This document shows positions 36,773 to 45,578 of a stretch of DNA of 64,000 nucleotides, piece by piece. Numbering within the stretch: position 1 is the stretch's first letter; each line of letters opens with the position of its first letter. The position numbers were made by a program, and so were the translations under genes. The DNA lies in the NCBI GenBank assembly GCA_944321125.1, contig CALUKD010000007.1:1-64000 (forward strand), written 5' to 3'. Under the pieces are notes generated by a model, which had not been told where the DNA came from, did not search any database, and saw only the letters and a program-made list of their open reading frames with translations. This DNA comes from Candidatus Butyricimonas faecavium (GTDB taxonomy: Bacteria > Bacteroidota > Bacteroidia > Bacteroidales > Marinifilaceae).

Positions 36773-38197
36773 ATGAAAAAGAATATTGTATTATATAGTT
36801 TAATTGTTGGGTTAAGTGGAATCTTTTCTGCTTGTTCGGATTGGGTAGATATTAAAACAAAAGGAAAGTTGATTCCGGAAGAAACGGTGAATTATCGTTA
36901 TCTGATGAATAATACCAATAATTTTCGGTACACTCTTTCTGAGCAAGATTTTGCTTCAGATGATATTAATATTTCGGATGAAACGCAACAAAATGCTATT
37001 TATGAGACAGATAAATTTATTCCAATGTACACTTGGGCAGATGAAATTTATAGTCAGTCAGAGCGGGATCCGGAATTGAATGCTGTTTATCAAGTAATTT
37101 ATAATTGTAACGTGGTGATAGATGAAGTGATGGGCAGTAAGAATGGTACTGAAACTGAGAAATTGGCGATTCGGGCAGAAGCTCTGGTTCATCGTGCTGA
37201 TGCTTATTTGTCTTTGGTAAATTTATATGGGAAAACTTATAATGCAGCAACAGCTTCTATAGATCAAGGTGTTCCTTTGTTGACAACTCCTCGAGTGGAA
37301 GGATCTTTACCTCGGGCATCTGTAGAAAAAGTATATGAACAAATATTGCAGGATTTAAATGATGCTTTTGAGTATTTACCTGATCTTCCTGATTATAAAT
37401 TTTATCCTAGTAAATGTGCCGTTTATGCTTTGAAAGCAAGGACTTACTTGCTAATGGCTAATTATACTGAGGCAAAAAATAATGCGATAGAAGCATTAAA
37501 GTTACAGAATACGTTAGAAAATCTGAATGATTATGTGGGTGATATTGTTAATGATACGAAGTCTTATCCAGAGAATCTGAAAGATAAAGAAGTAATCTTG
37601 GCCAAAATGCCTAGAAATAAATATCAAATTGCTTCTTATAATGCTGTTGCTCTTGTGTTAAGTGACGATTTATTAAATTTGTTTGATAAAGAACATGATT
37701 TGCGTTACTTGTATTTTACTCGGCCGATGACAGATCTAGAAGTTACTTATTCAGGTAGGATATATTATAAAGATTATTTGTATTCTAATGATTATCCTAA
37801 GAATGAGGCCCGTAATATGGGGCCTTGTGTACCGGAAATGATGCTAATTGAGGCAGAATGTTGGGCTCGTGAGGGAGAGGTTACGGAAGCAATGAATCTT
37901 GTTAATAAATTAAGAGAGTACCGTTATGTTGCGGGAGAGGACTATACATTGAATGCTTCTACGGCTAAAGATGCGTTGGGAATAGTATTGCAAGAACGTC
38001 GTAGGGAATTAATGTGTCATGGATTGCGTTGGATGGATCAACGTCGTTTGACGAATGATCCGGATTTCCCGACACAGACAGTAACTCGGGTATTCAAAGG
38101 AACAACTTATACCTTGGAACCGGGGGCTTTACGTTATACTTTCCCGATGGGAGAATTGTATCTTGAAGAAAATCCGGAGATCGGACAAATTGAATAA
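36773..38197 (+). CDS. SusD/RagB-family surface lipoprotein
   Basis: A 474-residue lipoprotein with lipobox GIFSAC (Cys21) and TPR-like helices (AIRAEALVHRADAYLSLVNLYGKTYNAAT) typical of SusD, plus the C-terminal MLIEAECWAREGEVTEAMNLVNKLRE and RRRELMCHGLRWMDQRRL motifs. It forms the lid over SusC and binds the substrate. It begins 11 nt after the SusC stop; an ATG 9 nt earlier (36764) is possible. It is followed by a hairpin and the thioredoxin gene. Confidence 0.93.
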   Translation: MKKNIVLYSLIVGLSGIFSACSDWVDIKTKGKLIPEETVNYRYLMNNTNNFRYTLSEQDFASDDINISDETQQNAIYETDKFIPMYTWADEIYSQSERDPELNAVYQVIYNCNVVIDEVMGSKNGTETEKLAIRAEALVHRADAYLSLVNLYGKTYNAATASIDQGVPLLTTPRVEGSLPRASVEKVYEQILQDLNDAFEYLPDLPDYKFYPSKCAVYALKARTYLLMANYTEAKNNAIEALKLQNTLENLNDYVGDIVNDTKSYPENLKDKEVILAKMPRNKYQIASYNAVALVLSDDLLNLFDKEHDLRYLYFTRPMTDLEVTYSGRIYYKDYLYSNDYPKNEARNMGPCVPEMMLIEAECWAREGEVTEAMNLVNKLREYRYVAGEDYTLNASTAKDALGIVLQERRRELMCHGLRWMDQRRLTNDPDFPTQTVTRVFKGTTYTLEPGALRYTFPMGELYLEENPEIGQIE

Positions 38198-38203
38198 GAG
38201 TAT

Positions 38204-38260
38204 GTAAGGTTCATAAAGTTATGAGGTTTAAAAGTACTTTATAAATTTTGTGAACCTTAC
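38204..38260 (+). promoter_or_regulatory. Hairpin between susD and the thioredoxin gene
   Basis: A 10-bp perfect stem (38204-38213 with 38251-38260) is extended by about seven more pairs, including GU pairs. There is no T-run. It lies in the 92-nt gap between SusD and the TlpA-like gene, and could attenuate or stabilise the upstream mRNA. Confidence 0.5.
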
Positions 38261-38289
38261 CTGCTTTATAAACTAATAAATCGTATTGT

Positions 38290-40269
38290 ATGAAAAAAAT
38301 CACATTGTTAGGAAGTATCATTGTACTTCTATTATTTGCCTGTATGGTTAAAGCTCAGGATCGTAAGCCTTTTCACATCATTCCATTGGTGCCGGTTGTC
38401 GGGCAGGATGTGAAGTTCACGTATGATAACTCATTAACATCTCTGGCTGATGAGGAAACGATTTACGGAACGGTTTATTACTGGGAAAATTTGTGTTGGA
38501 AGGCAGAAGATTTGAAGTTGGTGAAGAATGATACGGCATGGGAGGCTATTTGTAGAGTACCAGAAAATTGTGCGTTATTATCATGTAAGTTTTATGCGGG
38601 GGACAAGAAGGATACAGGTGGACGTTCGACATATGCGACAATGACTTTTAATAAGAACGGGCAGAATTTACCAACAGCTTATATGGCGTGGGGAATGTTG
38701 CGCAACAAGACGTTGGAGTCTTTACCGGGATATTGTGAAGAGAATGCGTATATTGATGATGAGGTTATGCGTTATTGGCTGAATCAACAACTTATGAAAG
38801 ATCCGGGTGCTCGGAAGTATGTGTTCTACTATGCGGCAAAATTATTGAATAAAATGATGCCAGGAGAAAAACATGAACAAATGTTGGGTGACGTGGATTT
38901 TATATTGAATTTGCCGGATGCAGATGAAGCAACCTTGTTGAAAGCGTTGGAAGTCGCTAAGAATATTGTAAAAGACAGCACGAAAGCGGCAGCAGTAGAA
39001 AACCGGATTTTAAAAGATTACCCCAATGGGATTTTGGCTAGAGATCAAGAGATCTGGCGAATTTTCAGAATTATGGATGCTGATGCGAAAGCTTCGGAAT
39101 TGGAGGCTTTCTTAAAACGTTTTCCGACTGAAAAGTTTAAAGATATAGAAACCGAAACTTCTTCCATGTATTTGGGTAAAATTTTTCAGGCCGTTATTTA
39201 CCAGCCTATTATCAAGAAGAATGATTATAGCTTGTTGTATAAATATATTCATGATGTGCCTCATCTTCATTTGCAAACATTTTACTGGCATATGGTGCAA
39301 ATACCGTTGAGTACGAACCAGAGGACACCGGAACAGGTATTACCTTTTGCTAAAGTTATTTATAACGAGCTAATGACTCGTCCCCAAGTAGGTTCTGAGC
39401 GGATGTATTCCGATAGAGAGTGGAAGGATAATTTACTTACGAGGTGCAAAGATATGATTTTGAAACATGCGTTCGTGTTGGATGCTACCGGTTTTTCTGC
39501 CGAAGCGTTGGAGCTAATGGAAGAAATTAAAGGGAAGTATAATTTTAAATCGGCAGAATATAATAATCAATATGTTCGTTTGCTGGAAAAAAATGGTTAT
39601 CAGTCAATGGTCATTCCCACGATCGTGGCTAGTGTGCGAGAAGATGCGGTTACTCCCGAAATGTTGGAAATCCTGCGAAAAGACTATGTGAAACAGCACA
39701 AGAATGATAACGGTTTTGAGGTTTATGTCAGTTCATTGAAATCGAGGGAAAAACAACAAGAATTGCAAAAACATTTGCAGGAGACGATGATTAACAAAGA
39801 GATCGAACTTTTTGCCATGGAGGATCTAGACGGAAATAAGGTTGATCTTTCAAAGATGAAGGGGAAGATTATCGTGTTGGATTTTTGGGCAACTTGGTGT
39901 GCTCCTTGTAAGGCTTCTTTACCGGGGATGCAAATGGCGGTGAATAAGTACAAGAATGATCCGAACGTGGCATTTTTCTTTGTTTCTACAATGGAAACGG
40001 CGGCGAATTTTAAAGAACAGATTCGGAAATTTATGAAGGAGCATAACTACACGCTGAAAGTGCTTTGTGATAATGTTAATCCGAAAACGAAGAAACAATC
40101 TGCTGTTTATGATACTTATGCCAAGGCTTTTAAATTTTCCGGTATTCCTCACAAAATGATTATAGACGGGAATGGAAAATTGCGTTGGAGCATTAACGGT
40201 TATATGGGAAGTCCCTCGGCTTTGGCAGAGGAGATGAACCTTATGATTGAGATGTTGAAAGCGGAATAA
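38290..40269 (+). CDS. Exported TlpA-like thiol-disulfide oxidoreductase with long N-terminal domain
   Basis: A 659-residue exported protein with signal peptide (MKKITLLGSIIVLLLFACMVKAQ). The first 500 residues form an Ig-like start and a helical region not recognised beyond that. The C-terminal 140 residues are a TlpA/thioredoxin domain with active site WCAPCK (Cys537 and Cys540) and the segment IIDGNGKLRWSINGYMGS. It is likely periplasmic, reducing disulfides or resolving thiols. It is the last gene of the SusC/SusD locus, which implies the imported ligand or its binding protein involves cysteines. That link is inference. Confidence 0.88.
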   Translation: MKKITLLGSIIVLLLFACMVKAQDRKPFHIIPLVPVVGQDVKFTYDNSLTSLADEETIYGTVYYWENLCWKAEDLKLVKNDTAWEAICRVPENCALLSCKFYAGDKKDTGGRSTYATMTFNKNGQNLPTAYMAWGMLRNKTLESLPGYCEENAYIDDEVMRYWLNQQLMKDPGARKYVFYYAAKLLNKMMPGEKHEQMLGDVDFILNLPDADEATLLKALEVAKNIVKDSTKAAAVENRILKDYPNGILARDQEIWRIFRIMDADAKASELEAFLKRFPTEKFKDIETETSSMYLGKIFQAVIYQPIIKKNDYSLLYKYIHDVPHLHLQTFYWHMVQIPLSTNQRTPEQVLPFAKVIYNELMTRPQVGSERMYSDREWKDNLLTRCKDMILKHAFVLDATGFSAEALELMEEIKGKYNFKSAEYNNQYVRLLEKNGYQSMVIPTIVASVREDAVTPEMLEILRKDYVKQHKNDNGFEVYVSSLKSREKQQELQKHLQETMINKEIELFAMEDLDGNKVDLSKMKGKIIVLDFWATWCAPCKASLPGMQMAVNKYKNDPNVAFFFVSTMETAANFKEQIRKFMKEHNYTLKVLCDNVNPKTKKQSAVYDTYAKAFKFSGIPHKMIIDGNGKLRWSINGYMGSPSALAEEMNLMIEMLKAE

Positions 40270-40284
40270 CGGTATATTTGATTT

Positions 40285-40329
40285 ATTAGGATTTAGGTAG
40301 GAGTTATTCGCCTCCTTCTAAATCCTAAT
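40285..40329 (+). terminator. Stem-loop after the SusCD-thioredoxin locus
   Basis: ATTAGGATTTAGGTAGGAG pairs with CTCCTTCTAAATCCTAAT across a 7-10 nt loop, with one bulge. It starts 16 nt after the stop. There is only a weak T-run. Confidence 0.6.
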
Positions 40330-40463
40330 TTATATCCTTAATCCAATCGTTTTAATGGCTTACAGAAAGGTATAAATGAGTTAAAGTCGAGTTCATGTCG
40401 TCTTTATTTCTTGGTGGTTTGTTGTGTTTACTGATTGTTCTGGATATTGAAACCGTTATAATT

Positions 40464-40506
40464 GAAAAGCATCACCTAGTCTCTCAAACTTTAGGTGATG
40501 CTTTTC
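40464..40506 (-). terminator. Bidirectional terminator of the minus-strand hydrolase gene
   Basis: A perfect 15-bp stem, GAAAAGCATCACCTA (40464-40478) with TAGGTGATGCTTTTC (40492-40506), has a 13-nt loop. It lies 23 nt beyond the hydrolase stop; on the minus strand the stem ends in TTTTC followed by AATTATAA. The 190 nt before it hold no gene. Confidence 0.75.
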
Positions 40507-40528
40507 TTCTGTTGATGGTCAGATCATT

Positions 40529-41941
40529 CTACTTTCGGTCTTTTTGTACATTTTCTTGTAACCAATTCCCCATGATTTGTAGGGCTTCTTCTGAAAACAC
40601 GTCTTCTAAATCGGGTATTTCTTCCCGGGTACACTCTTTACAGCGTTGGAACATATGGTTCAAGCCGGGGAGAGTCACGATTTTGTATTGTGTGTTTTTG
40701 CCCTTATCCAGCAATTGTTTGATGGATTCCAAGTTTTCTTTGGCAGGTACCATGATGTCTTTATCCCCGTTCAGTGCTAGTACGGGTTTATGAATGCGGG
40801 GAATATAATTTTCCGGATTATAATGGATCATTTCCCTATACCAACGTCCTTGTGCTTGATGCAGGTAACGACTGAAAAACATTTCATCTCTTCCATGATT
40901 AAGATTAACAGCTTTCAGTGTGGCTTCGTCTTGTTGGGCTATCCATTGATCGAAGGCTTGCCGTAAAGGAATATCTAGGGGTTGTTCCAAGGGGACGGAG
41001 TGTACTTTGTCGAATAAAGTATTAAAAAGACTCATAAACTGCTCCACCCGCTCCGGTGTCATTCCGGGGGTGGTCCGTAAAATGGCGTCATTTTGTAATT
41101 TCAAAATCTGTAGGCCATCGACACCCACGCCAGCCAAAGAAATAACAAATGATACGTCTGGGGAGTCTGCTCCTAACATGAACGCTACCTGTCCGCCTTC
41201 ACTATGTCCGATGACCCCGATGTGCTTGCTATCTGTTTCTGGGCGTTGTTTTAGATAGTCGATCCCGGCTTGGGCATCCCGTGCAAAATCGCTCGTTGTG
41301 GCTTCTTCGTATATTCCGTTAGTTTTTCCAGTTCCCCGATCATCGGTTCGTAACACGATGAATCCTTGGCGAGTGAGGTAGTCCGCTATTTTGAAAAAGG
41401 GTTTGTGACCGGAAAAGGTTCCGTCTCGGTCTTGTTTCCCAGTTCCGGATATAATGATGGCTGCAGGGAAAGGGCCTTTACCTTGTGGAATAGTCAGAGT
41501 TCCTACAACCTGTATCGAATCACATGATACGTAGGAAACTTCTTCAGAATAGTAAGGATAAGGTGGGCGTGGATTTTGTGAAAAATAGACAGGTTGGAGG
41601 CTATCGACTTTACCGAGAGTAAATTCCCGTGTCTTCCCGTAGGTGGTCACTTCTGCTTGGATAGAGTCTTTACCGGCATGGAAGGAACCTTCAAAGCGAA
41701 TATTCTCCCGGTTGAAGATGGCAAGGATACTTTCATCTGAAAGTACGAGTGTGTCGGCTTTTGCTTTGTCAATCCATTGTTCCGGAAGTGATAGAAAAGC
41801 TTGGGATGTTCCTTCCGGTGTGGTTTTTAACTCGATGAATACTCGTTTACTACCGGATTGTCCTTGCCAAGCATGAGGCGAAGAGGTACATCCGAACAGC
41901 GTAACGGAGGATAATAGTGCGATTGTTTTAAGGTGTAACAT
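40529..41941 (-). CDS. Alpha/beta-hydrolase lipoprotein
   Basis: A 470-residue lipoprotein with lipobox LFGC (Cys18). An N-terminal beta-rich domain (25-125) precedes an alpha/beta hydrolase fold: oxyanion-region GTGKQDRDG, DDRGTGKT, nucleophile Ser247 in GHSEGG, acid near GDKDIMVP and His in GLNHMFQ. Such secreted esterases or peptidases act on small esters or peptides in the periplasm. It is closely similar in layout to the gene at 55850-57235, which also has GHSEGG and GLNHLFQ, so the two are paralogues. Confidence 0.86.
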   Translation of the reverse strand: MLHLKTIALLSSVTLFGCTSSPHAWQGQSGSKRVFIELKTTPEGTSQAFLSLPEQWIDKAKADTLVLSDESILAIFNRENIRFEGSFHAGKDSIQAEVTTYGKTREFTLGKVDSLQPVYFSQNPRPPYPYYSEEVSYVSCDSIQVVGTLTIPQGKGPFPAAIIISGTGKQDRDGTFSGHKPFFKIADYLTRQGFIVLRTDDRGTGKTNGIYEEATTSDFARDAQAGIDYLKQRPETDSKHIGVIGHSEGGQVAFMLGADSPDVSFVISLAGVGVDGLQILKLQNDAILRTTPGMTPERVEQFMSLFNTLFDKVHSVPLEQPLDIPLRQAFDQWIAQQDEATLKAVNLNHGRDEMFFSRYLHQAQGRWYREMIHYNPENYIPRIHKPVLALNGDKDIMVPAKENLESIKQLLDKGKNTQYKIVTLPGLNHMFQRCKECTREEIPDLEDVFSEEALQIMGNWLQENVQKDRK

Positions 41942-42027
41942 ACAGTTTTAATTTTAGTTTTCCCTCAAAACATCCAATTGCCTGAAAAGTGTCACTTATT
42001 TGTAAATTTCTTACTGGACCTTAATTT

Positions 42028-43206
42028 TCAATTCTCTATTTTCAATTGTTTCAGCGTGATGACCGTGATTTCAGGCCATGCACCGAAGCGCAGGGGCATC
42101 AATCCGATATATCCCAACCCGACATTGACATACAGACCTTGTTTGCCTTCCATATAAAGTCCACTCCATTCTGGGTATATGAATCGAGACGGGGAAAGTC
42201 GTCCGATAGCAAATTGCATGGCGTGCGTGTGACCTGCCAGCATGAGGTCAATATCCGTGTCGAGTACTTCCCGACGCCAGTGTGTGGGGTTGTGACTTAA
42301 CAATAGTTTGAAAGAGCATTGTTCCGTGCCTTTCATGGCTTTGGGAAGGTCGCTATATTGAGAAAAAGGAGGTTCTCCGTTATTTTCTACACCGATCAAA
42401 GCAATGCTATCTGCGGCACGTTTTAGTATCACGTGCTCATTGTTTAACAAATGCCATCCCATGGAGGCCTGTTTGTTTTGTATATCCCGGATGTTTTGGT
42501 CTCGGGCTTCGTTTGTCGGCCAATTGTAATAAGGGCCGTAGTCGTGATTTCCAAGAATGGAGAACACTCCGTCCGGGGCTTTCAATTGTGCTAGAATATT
42601 TTCAAAGGGTTCTAATTCTGTGGCCTTTGTGTTGACGATATCTCCTGTAAAAACAATTAAATCGGTTTGCTGAGCGTTGATCTGATCCACCGCTTTTTGT
42701 AAGGCAGCTTGGTCTCCGTTCCAGCTACCTGTGTGTATGTCAGAAATTTGTGCAATGCGATACCCGTCGAAAGCGGCAGGAAGATCGGGAGTGGTGAACG
42801 TGACTTGTTGCACATCAAATCGTGTTTTGCCCCATATTGCACCGTAAAGTACCATGAGCATCATGCCGATTCCTAACATGATACCAAGCCAGCTAAAAGG
42901 TTGTATTTGCCATTTGAATAAGTATTTTAACGGTAAATCAAGTAGTGAGCAAAGCATGAAAATAGTTTTTGGCAGTACAATAGCCATGTAGGTGATCGTG
43001 AAGATTCCGATGAGGTTTTGTAGGGCCAAGGTTTCTTTGGAGGATAATAGAATCCAAACGAGGGCGAATAACAGGATCACGGAAGGAAGAAACCATAGCC
43101 AACCTAACGGATTGCCTCCTGTTGATTTTGTGATATGCGATTTATAAATATAGATATCTGGAATGATTAATAGTAAAAAAAGATAGATAGACAGTTTCGA
43201 GAGCAT
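42028..43206 (-). CDS. Membrane-bound metallophosphoesterase
   Basis: A 392-residue protein. The first 135 residues contain four hydrophobic segments; the rest is a calcineurin-type phosphoesterase with the classic metal motifs in order: QISDIHTG (about 152), FTGDIVN, LGNHDYG and GHTHAMQ (near 329). It resembles YkuE/LpxH-like enzymes that hydrolyse phospholipid or UDP-lipid phosphates at the membrane. The substrate is not deducible. The start is ATG 43206; a minus-strand TAACTTTG (43268-43261) is the likely -7 element. Confidence 0.88.
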   Translation of the reverse strand: MLSKLSIYLFLLLIIPDIYIYKSHITKSTGGNPLGWLWFLPSVILLFALVWILLSSKETLALQNLIGIFTITYMAIVLPKTIFMLCSLLDLPLKYLFKWQIQPFSWLGIMLGIGMMLMVLYGAIWGKTRFDVQQVTFTTPDLPAAFDGYRIAQISDIHTGSWNGDQAALQKAVDQINAQQTDLIVFTGDIVNTKATELEPFENILAQLKAPDGVFSILGNHDYGPYYNWPTNEARDQNIRDIQNKQASMGWHLLNNEHVILKRAADSIALIGVENNGEPPFSQYSDLPKAMKGTEQCSFKLLLSHNPTHWRREVLDTDIDLMLAGHTHAMQFAIGRLSPSRFIYPEWSGLYMEGKQGLYVNVGLGYIGLMPLRFGAWPEITVITLKQLKIEN

Positions 43207-43260
43207 ATATTTTCTGTTTTTGTATAAGTGGTATTATTATTTGTTTGTTTCTTGATTAAA

Positions 43261-43268
43261 CAAAGTTA
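43261..43268 (-). promoter_or_regulatory. Minus-strand -7 element (TAACTTTG) for the phosphoesterase
   Basis: An exact match lies 54 nt before the phosphoesterase start codon; no clear -33 TTTG. Confidence 0.5.
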
Positions 43269-43449
43269 TCATTTCTTTTTTGAGTGGTTTTCGAGAGCAA
43301 GATTTTTTATTTTTCTTTGGGAAATCTTTGAAATGTTGTTGGTTTCCTAGAGGAGCTTACCAACTTAATTTGAGAGTAATTGAGGAATTTTGAAGTGTTT
43401 TATGTTTTAATGTTAAATGCAGGCTGTGTTAGGTAAATAATTTTGTTCT
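43269..43449. other. Gene-free stretch upstream of the structured RNA
   Basis: This is part of a 641-nt gap (43207-43847) without a protein gene. I see only T-rich, low-complexity sequence here, with no clear repeat or open frame. The rest of the gap holds the RNA element (43487-43606), a small AAAACGTTTT palindrome at 43609-43618 and the tldD-like promoter. Confidence 0.5.
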
Positions 43450-43483
43450 TTTGTGGTTTATATTAAAGAAATATTTACTTTTG
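43450..43483 (+). promoter_or_regulatory. Promoter for the structured RNA (TTTG - 22 nt - TACTTTTG)
   Basis: TACTTTTG at 43476-43483 matches TAnnTTTG exactly. TTTG at 43450-43453 is 22 nt upstream, slightly longer than the usual 19-21. The start site would fall near 43488, so the RNA would begin inside its first helix. Confidence 0.6.
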
Positions 43484-43486
43484 TCT

Positions 43487-43606
43487 TGTCAATTCGAGAA
43501 ATAATAGAAAAGTGTATAGCACATGAAGGAATAAGCCTCCGGAAGTGTTATACACTTTTTTTATTAAATCCGAGTTGACATTCAATTTAATATCCGGAGG
43601 CTTTTT
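43487..43606 (+). ncRNA. Candidate structured RNA with nested helices and loop-tail pairing
   Basis: Three helices can be drawn on the plus strand. Helix A is 43487-43496 with 43571-43580 (10 bp). Helix B is 43506-43522 with 43545-43561 (17 bp), followed by a T-run (43556-43562) as in a terminator. Helix C pairs loop bases 43533-43543 (AAGCCTCCGGA) with 43593-43603 (11 bp, GC-rich), then TTTTT. B nests in A, and C crosses them as a pseudoknot or a competing state. G-U pairs in A (U93-G74) and B (G19-U48) work only for the plus-strand RNA. The loop also contains ATG AAG GAA TAA. With its own promoter 5', and the tldD-like gene having a separate promoter, it looks like an independent small RNA, though a leader switch cannot be excluded. 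Confidence 0.65.
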
Positions 43607-43748
43607 AGAAAACGTTTTTTGAGAGATATAGTTACATATAAATGTAATATTTTGAATTCTAATTTGTCGATGAGGGTGAGAGTACCGTGATGGGAAATCA
43701 TCCTTTTTTGCATTTCTTCACTTTAAGAAAAATTTAAAACGTTTGAGT

Positions 43749-43779
43749 TTTGCATCCATAAGGATTCGTCTTATATTTG
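43749..43779 (+). promoter_or_regulatory. Promoter of the TldD/TldE-like pair (TTTG - 19 nt - TATATTTG)
   Basis: TTTG at 43749-43752 and TATATTTG at 43772-43779 are separated by exactly 19 nt. This is the best-matched Bacteroidetes promoter in the window. The start codon is 68 nt downstream. Confidence 0.75.
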
Positions 43780-43847
43780 TTAACAGAAAAATAGTGCGTG
43801 ATCTTTCAATGATCTTTTATTATTTACATGATTAAAAACAATTACAC

Positions 43848-45551
43848 ATGAGAAAAACAGTATTGGTTATTTTTAGTTGCTTTCTCTCCCTGTTGTTTTT
43901 TCCTAAGGCTTACGGGCAAGGACAGGATAAGTTACTGGGACTTCTGAAAGAAGAATTGGCTCAACAGATGAAAGAACTAAAGGATGAAGAATTTCCCCCG
44001 TATCACATGAATTACAGGGTGATTGATGTGACTTCTTCCGTGGTGTCTGCTTCTTTCGGGGCGCTGATGAATAGTCAGCAATATCGTTCCCGGACGTTAG
44101 TCCCGCAGATTCGGTTAGGGAATGAAAAACTTGATAATTTTAGATTTAATCAAATGGGATCTGCTATGTCCCGGTTTCAAGGCCCTTCTGTGGCTCGTTT
44201 ACCTTTAGATGAAGAGAATAATGAAGATGCTGTTCGTCAAGCTATTTGGGATGAAGTGAACAATCGTTATAAGTTTGCCGTGGATATGTATCAAAAGACG
44301 AAAGCAGAAAGTTCTGTAAACGTGGAAGAGGAAGACAAGGCTCCTTATTTTTCAGAAGCGAAAGTAGAGAAGTATTATGAGGCTCCGCTCTCGGCTGAGA
44401 AAATGACGATTGATATGGATCAGTGGGCTGCCCGGATGAAAGAAATTTCAGCCGTGTTCAAAAACCAACCCGGGATTATGAAAGGGGATGCGATCATGAT
44501 TTACACAGTGGAGAGACGTTATTTCGTGAATAACGAGGGAACAGAGGTTGTACAGAATCTACCCTATGCCCGTATCATGGTATTTGGAGAGACAAAAGCC
44601 GATGATGGGATGGAATTGCCTTTGAATTTGTCTTATTTTGCCTATGATCCGGCTGATCTTCCCGCAAATGACGAAATTATTGCGGATACCAAGGAGATGG
44701 TGAAGACATTGGAGGCTTTACGTGTAGCTCCAGTGGTAGATCCGTATACAGGGCCGGCTTTACTCTCCGGTCCAGCCAGCGGTGTGTTTTTTCACGAAAT
44801 TTTCGGTCACCGGATTGAAGGACAGCGAATGAAGAGTGAGAATGACGGACAGACATTCAAGAAGATGATTGGTCAGTTAGTATTGCCGGCAGATATGCAC
44901 GTCTACGATGATCCGACTCTTCGGGAATATGCAGGAGAGGATTTGAATGGATTCTATAAATATGATGATCAAGGAGTAAAAGCAGAACGGGTGGACGTAG
45001 TTGTTAATGGTAAATTAAATGATTTCTTGATGACTCGTACTCCGATTGACGGTCATCCTCGTACCAACGGTCATGCTCGTGCCAGCGATGGATTCGATCC
45101 TGTTTCTCGTCAATCTAATCTGATAGTCGAAACTTCTAACCCGAAAACTCCGGAAGAATTACGTCAATTGTTGATTGAAGAAGTGAAAAAACAAGGTAAG
45201 GAATATGGTTATTTCTTTAAAGAAGTGACAAGTGGATTTACATTCACGGGTAAAGGTGGAACTAACTCTTTTAACGTGACCCCTCTGGAAGTGTATAAAG
45301 TTTTTGCTGATGGTCGTCCGGATCAATTGGTGCGTGGCGTTGATTTGATCGGAACTCCGCTTTCCATGTTTTCTAATATTATATATGCTGGAAATGATGC
45401 TCGTGTGTTCACGGGTATGTGTGGTGCAGAATCAGGTTCTATTCCTGTAACGGCTATTTCCCCGACTATTTTGGTGAATAAGGTGGAAACGCAAAGAAAA
45501 GCTAAATCTCAAGATATTTTACCGATTTTACCGGCTCCGGGAACGAAATAA
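43848..45551 (+). CDS. Exported TldD-like metalloprotease
   Basis: A 567-residue protein of the TldD/PmbA family. Unlike cytoplasmic E. coli TldD it has a signal peptide (MRKTVLVIFSCFLSLLFFPKAYG). The HExxxH zinc motif is HEIFGH, His316 to His321, in GVFFHEIFGHRIEGQ, so a catalytic subunit is expected. The C-terminal half has the family signatures TNGHARASDGFDP and GGTNSFNVTPLEVYKVFADGR. Known TldD acts with TldE to cut unfolded or modified peptides such as microcin leaders. The adjacent gene is the partner-like subunit without zinc motif. The site of action is probably the periplasm. Confidence 0.9.
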   Translation: MRKTVLVIFSCFLSLLFFPKAYGQGQDKLLGLLKEELAQQMKELKDEEFPPYHMNYRVIDVTSSVVSASFGALMNSQQYRSRTLVPQIRLGNEKLDNFRFNQMGSAMSRFQGPSVARLPLDEENNEDAVRQAIWDEVNNRYKFAVDMYQKTKAESSVNVEEEDKAPYFSEAKVEKYYEAPLSAEKMTIDMDQWAARMKEISAVFKNQPGIMKGDAIMIYTVERRYFVNNEGTEVVQNLPYARIMVFGETKADDGMELPLNLSYFAYDPADLPANDEIIADTKEMVKTLEALRVAPVVDPYTGPALLSGPASGVFFHEIFGHRIEGQRMKSENDGQTFKKMIGQLVLPADMHVYDDPTLREYAGEDLNGFYKYDDQGVKAERVDVVVNGKLNDFLMTRTPIDGHPRTNGHARASDGFDPVSRQSNLIVETSNPKTPEELRQLLIEEVKKQGKEYGYFFKEVTSGFTFTGKGGTNSFNVTPLEVYKVFADGRPDQLVRGVDLIGTPLSMFSNIIYAGNDARVFTGMCGAESGSIPVTAISPTILVNKVETQRKAKSQDILPILPAPGTK

Positions 45552-45578
45552 AGATGTGGAAATTATAAAATTACAAAG

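Noticed and set aside
40395-40793. 132-residue plus-strand frame
   Set aside because: It runs through the terminator hairpin and into the antisense of the hydrolase gene, so it is a shadow.
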